From Evansella caseinilytica (lineage in GTDB: Bacteria > Bacillota > Bacilli > Bacillales > Salisediminibacteriaceae), in assembly GCF_900107275.1 (NCBI RefSeq), contig NZ_FNPI01000017.1, positions 1 through 64,000 on the forward strand: a DNA stretch of 64,000 bases, given 5' to 3'. How positions within the stretch are numbered: position 1 is the first letter of the stretch; every line of letters begins with the position of its first letter. The position numbers and the translations under genes were made by a program. Below are positions 62,343 through 64,000 of the stretch, piece after piece. Under the pieces are notes generated by a model that had not been told where the DNA came from, ran no database searches, and saw only the letters and a list, made by a program, of their open reading frames with translations.

Positions 62343-63955
62343 ATTTCTGTTTCCTCGATAATCAAGCGGAGTAACGCCGGCGTGTCCTTTGAAAATCTTG
62401 ATGAAATAGCTTTGATTTTCGTAGCCGAGCATCTCGCAGATTTTACCCACCGGCTCCGCCGTCTGATCAAGCAGTTCCTTCGCTCTTTCCATCTTCCTCT
62501 TCGTCACGTATTCCACAAACGTCTCGCCTACTTCCTTTTTAAACATGCGGCTGAAATAGCTGGGATTTAAGTACAAGCTTTTGGAAACGTCATCGAGAGT
62601 AATTTTCTTTTCTAAGTTCATTGACACATACCTGCATGCCTCCAGCACTTCTTTGCGGGGTGGCTGACTGGTCCCTTTCCCTGCAGACGATTGCAGTGAC
62701 GTTAAATATTCCATGAGCCACCTTTCGAGCTCGCTTGCAGAACGGATTTCTAAAATCTCCCGATGCAACGCCTCTGCAGAAGCAGTGCTGAAAAAAAACT
62801 GCATCGTACGCAGCTTCATCTTCAAGTCCAACAACAGTTTCAGCACCCAATCCTTCACCATCTGCGGCGGGAACTGTTGTTTTTTGATAAAATCAAGCCA
62901 TTTGGCAACGGTCGGCTTTATACCGCCCGGATTTCCAGACAGGATAACCTTCCTCATCTGTCCGGCCGCTTCATCGTACCAAAAAAACAAATCATCACTA
63001 GCTACAGGGACATTTCCTTGTTCCATGGTGCCGGCTGTTTCCAGATAAAACCGTTGGCCTGTGCTATTCAACAATCCGATCAGCTCCTGCTGCAACTGTT
63101 CAGCTTCCATGCAGATTGTTCCGGCAAGAAAAGCCATCGGCAATCCCAGCGCTTTATCCACGGCTGTTTCGATTTGCTGCATATGCCCGCGGAGACAGCG
63201 GAAATCAGCATTCCCTTTCCTCTTCCAGTTCGAAACCGGGAACAGCAAAAACGACTCAGCGGCTCTGTAATGAAAAGAAACGGCGTTCGGACAGTTCTCC
63301 CGCAGCACTTCATTAAGAACATTTTGCACGGCAAAAATCAGCGTGTCTTCTGATGCAAACGATTTTTTCGCATAACAATAGTGAGAAATGCTGCAAAAAA
63401 CAGGTATATACGGCATTATCTGCAGCTCCAAGCCGAAGGAAGCGGCTTCCTCAAACCATTCCTTCCTGCTGACAATCGGGTTGTGCACCGTTCTGCGGAT
63501 AAACGTCTCCTTCCACCCTTCTTTGCTCCGGTCGGCGAGGCGCCGAAGCTCAACCTCCTGCCGGTTTCGCGCCGCTTCTGTATCCAAGCTTGCTTTAAAC
63601 GTTAACAAAACCGCGGTCAAATCTTGCGGATTTAAGGTATCCTTCAATAAATATTCCTTCACATCAAGCTGCAATGCCTGCCGGGCAAAATCAAATTCAT
63701 TATGGCACGATAAAATCACCACCTGAAGACCTTTTTTTTTTCCTTCAGCGCTTTTGTCAGTTGGATTCCATTCATCAACGGCATGCTAATATCCGTGATG
63801 AGGATATCCGGCATATCCTTCAGCGCATATTGCAAGGCCGCCTCCCCGTTTGCGTGCATGCTTCGAAGTTCCAAGCCGAGGGCAGCCCACTCGATCGTTT
63901 CGGACAGCAGCTCCAACACCGGATAATCATCGTCCACCAGCATCACTTTATACAT
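62316..63955 (-). pseudogene. YesN-type AraC-family response regulator, split by an A10 run
   Basis: Two reading frames belong together. The first (from the ATG at 63955, MYKVMLVDDDYP) carries the receiver start with DDD and DILITDISMPLMNG, and ends after KALKEKKKVFRW. The second gives VVILSCHNEFDFARQALQLDVKEYLLKD, a long middle part, and a C-terminal AraC helix-turn-helix (KITLDDVSKSLYLNPSYFSR and AKELLDQTAEPVGKICEMLG). The break lies at GGAAAAAAAAAAGG near 63730: eleven A instead of ten would restore one 546-residue protein. It may be a null allele, phase-variable, rescued by slippage, or a sequence error. The end GARHSAAR is REP-derived. Likely regulator of the adjacent polysaccharide genes. 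Confidence 0.85.
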
Positions 63956-64000
63956 CCACATCACCAGCCTCCGCAGGAATATACATCGATACTTTCGTGC
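63948..64000 (-). CDS. 3' tip of a sensor histidine kinase gene (partial)
   Basis: The window edge holds 16 codons, TKVSMYIPAEAGDVDV, then TAA, overlapping the regulator start by 8 nt. The pattern matches the C-terminal end of YesM-type kinases, and the overlap with a YesN-type regulator supports it. Too short to prove. Confidence 0.55.
   Translation of the reverse strand, partial: TKVSMYIPAEAGDVDV

Overview
The window looks like a chromosomal segment of a low-to-moderate GC Bacillaceae bacterium, probably alkaliphilic or halophilic. Supporting signs are strong GGAGG-type ribosome sites, the racE, xylAR, pgcA, cidAB and pbpC-type genes, very acidic secreted proteins, and a TupA-like gene, a family known from teichuronopeptide synthesis in alkaliphilic Bacillus. 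Almost every gene is on the minus strand. The plus-strand exceptions are a small zinc-ribbon gene, a REP-associated transposase and xylR. No tRNA, rRNA or CRISPR array was recognised.

Region 1 (0.5-8.6 kb): two large secreted wall proteins share about 70-residue peptidoglycan-binding-like repeats. One is a subtilisin-type protease and the other an endo-beta-N-acetylglucosaminidase. Glutamate racemase follows. Region 2 (8.8-28.8 kb) is a surface-polymer cluster. It holds four tandem ATP-grasp plus acylphosphatase fusion paralogues, a TupA-like ATP-grasp protein, two duplicated GT2+GT4 double glycosyltransferases, an ABC exporter with two nucleotide-binding domains fused in one chain plus a TagG-like permease, and three more glycosyltransferases. 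The combination suggests a wall glycan carrying amino-acid or peptide substituents, exported by a teichoic-acid-type transporter. Racemase next door could supply D-glutamate. This is inference.

Region 3 (30-56.5 kb) is ordinary chromosome: SGNH protein, class B PBP, broken ISLre2 transposase, VanZ protein, class D sortase, the xylose locus (xylA, xylB, divergent xylR with operator and cre), phosphoesterase, phospholipase D, CidA/CidB pair, a Med/BMP-like protein with an orphan histidine kinase, phosphoglucomutase and a chemoreceptor. It is peppered with palindromic GTGCCAGGCAC elements, about 20 of them. They begin abruptly near 30 kb, surround the REP-associated transposase at 31.7 kb, and mostly sit at stop codons, in several cases supplying the stop codon and C-terminus. 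Region 4 (56.5-64 kb) is a visibly more GC-rich polysaccharide-degradation cluster: GH88-like hydrolase, DUF2264 protein, heparinase II/III-like protein, and a YesN-type response regulator broken at an A10 run behind the 3' tip of its kinase.

A second, longer dispersed element (about 230-310 bp, hairpin at one end, TTCAAAAAG-type inverted termini) occurs in three near-complete copies and one divergent fragment. A T-box hallmark motif lies unexpectedly in front of the GH88-like gene.
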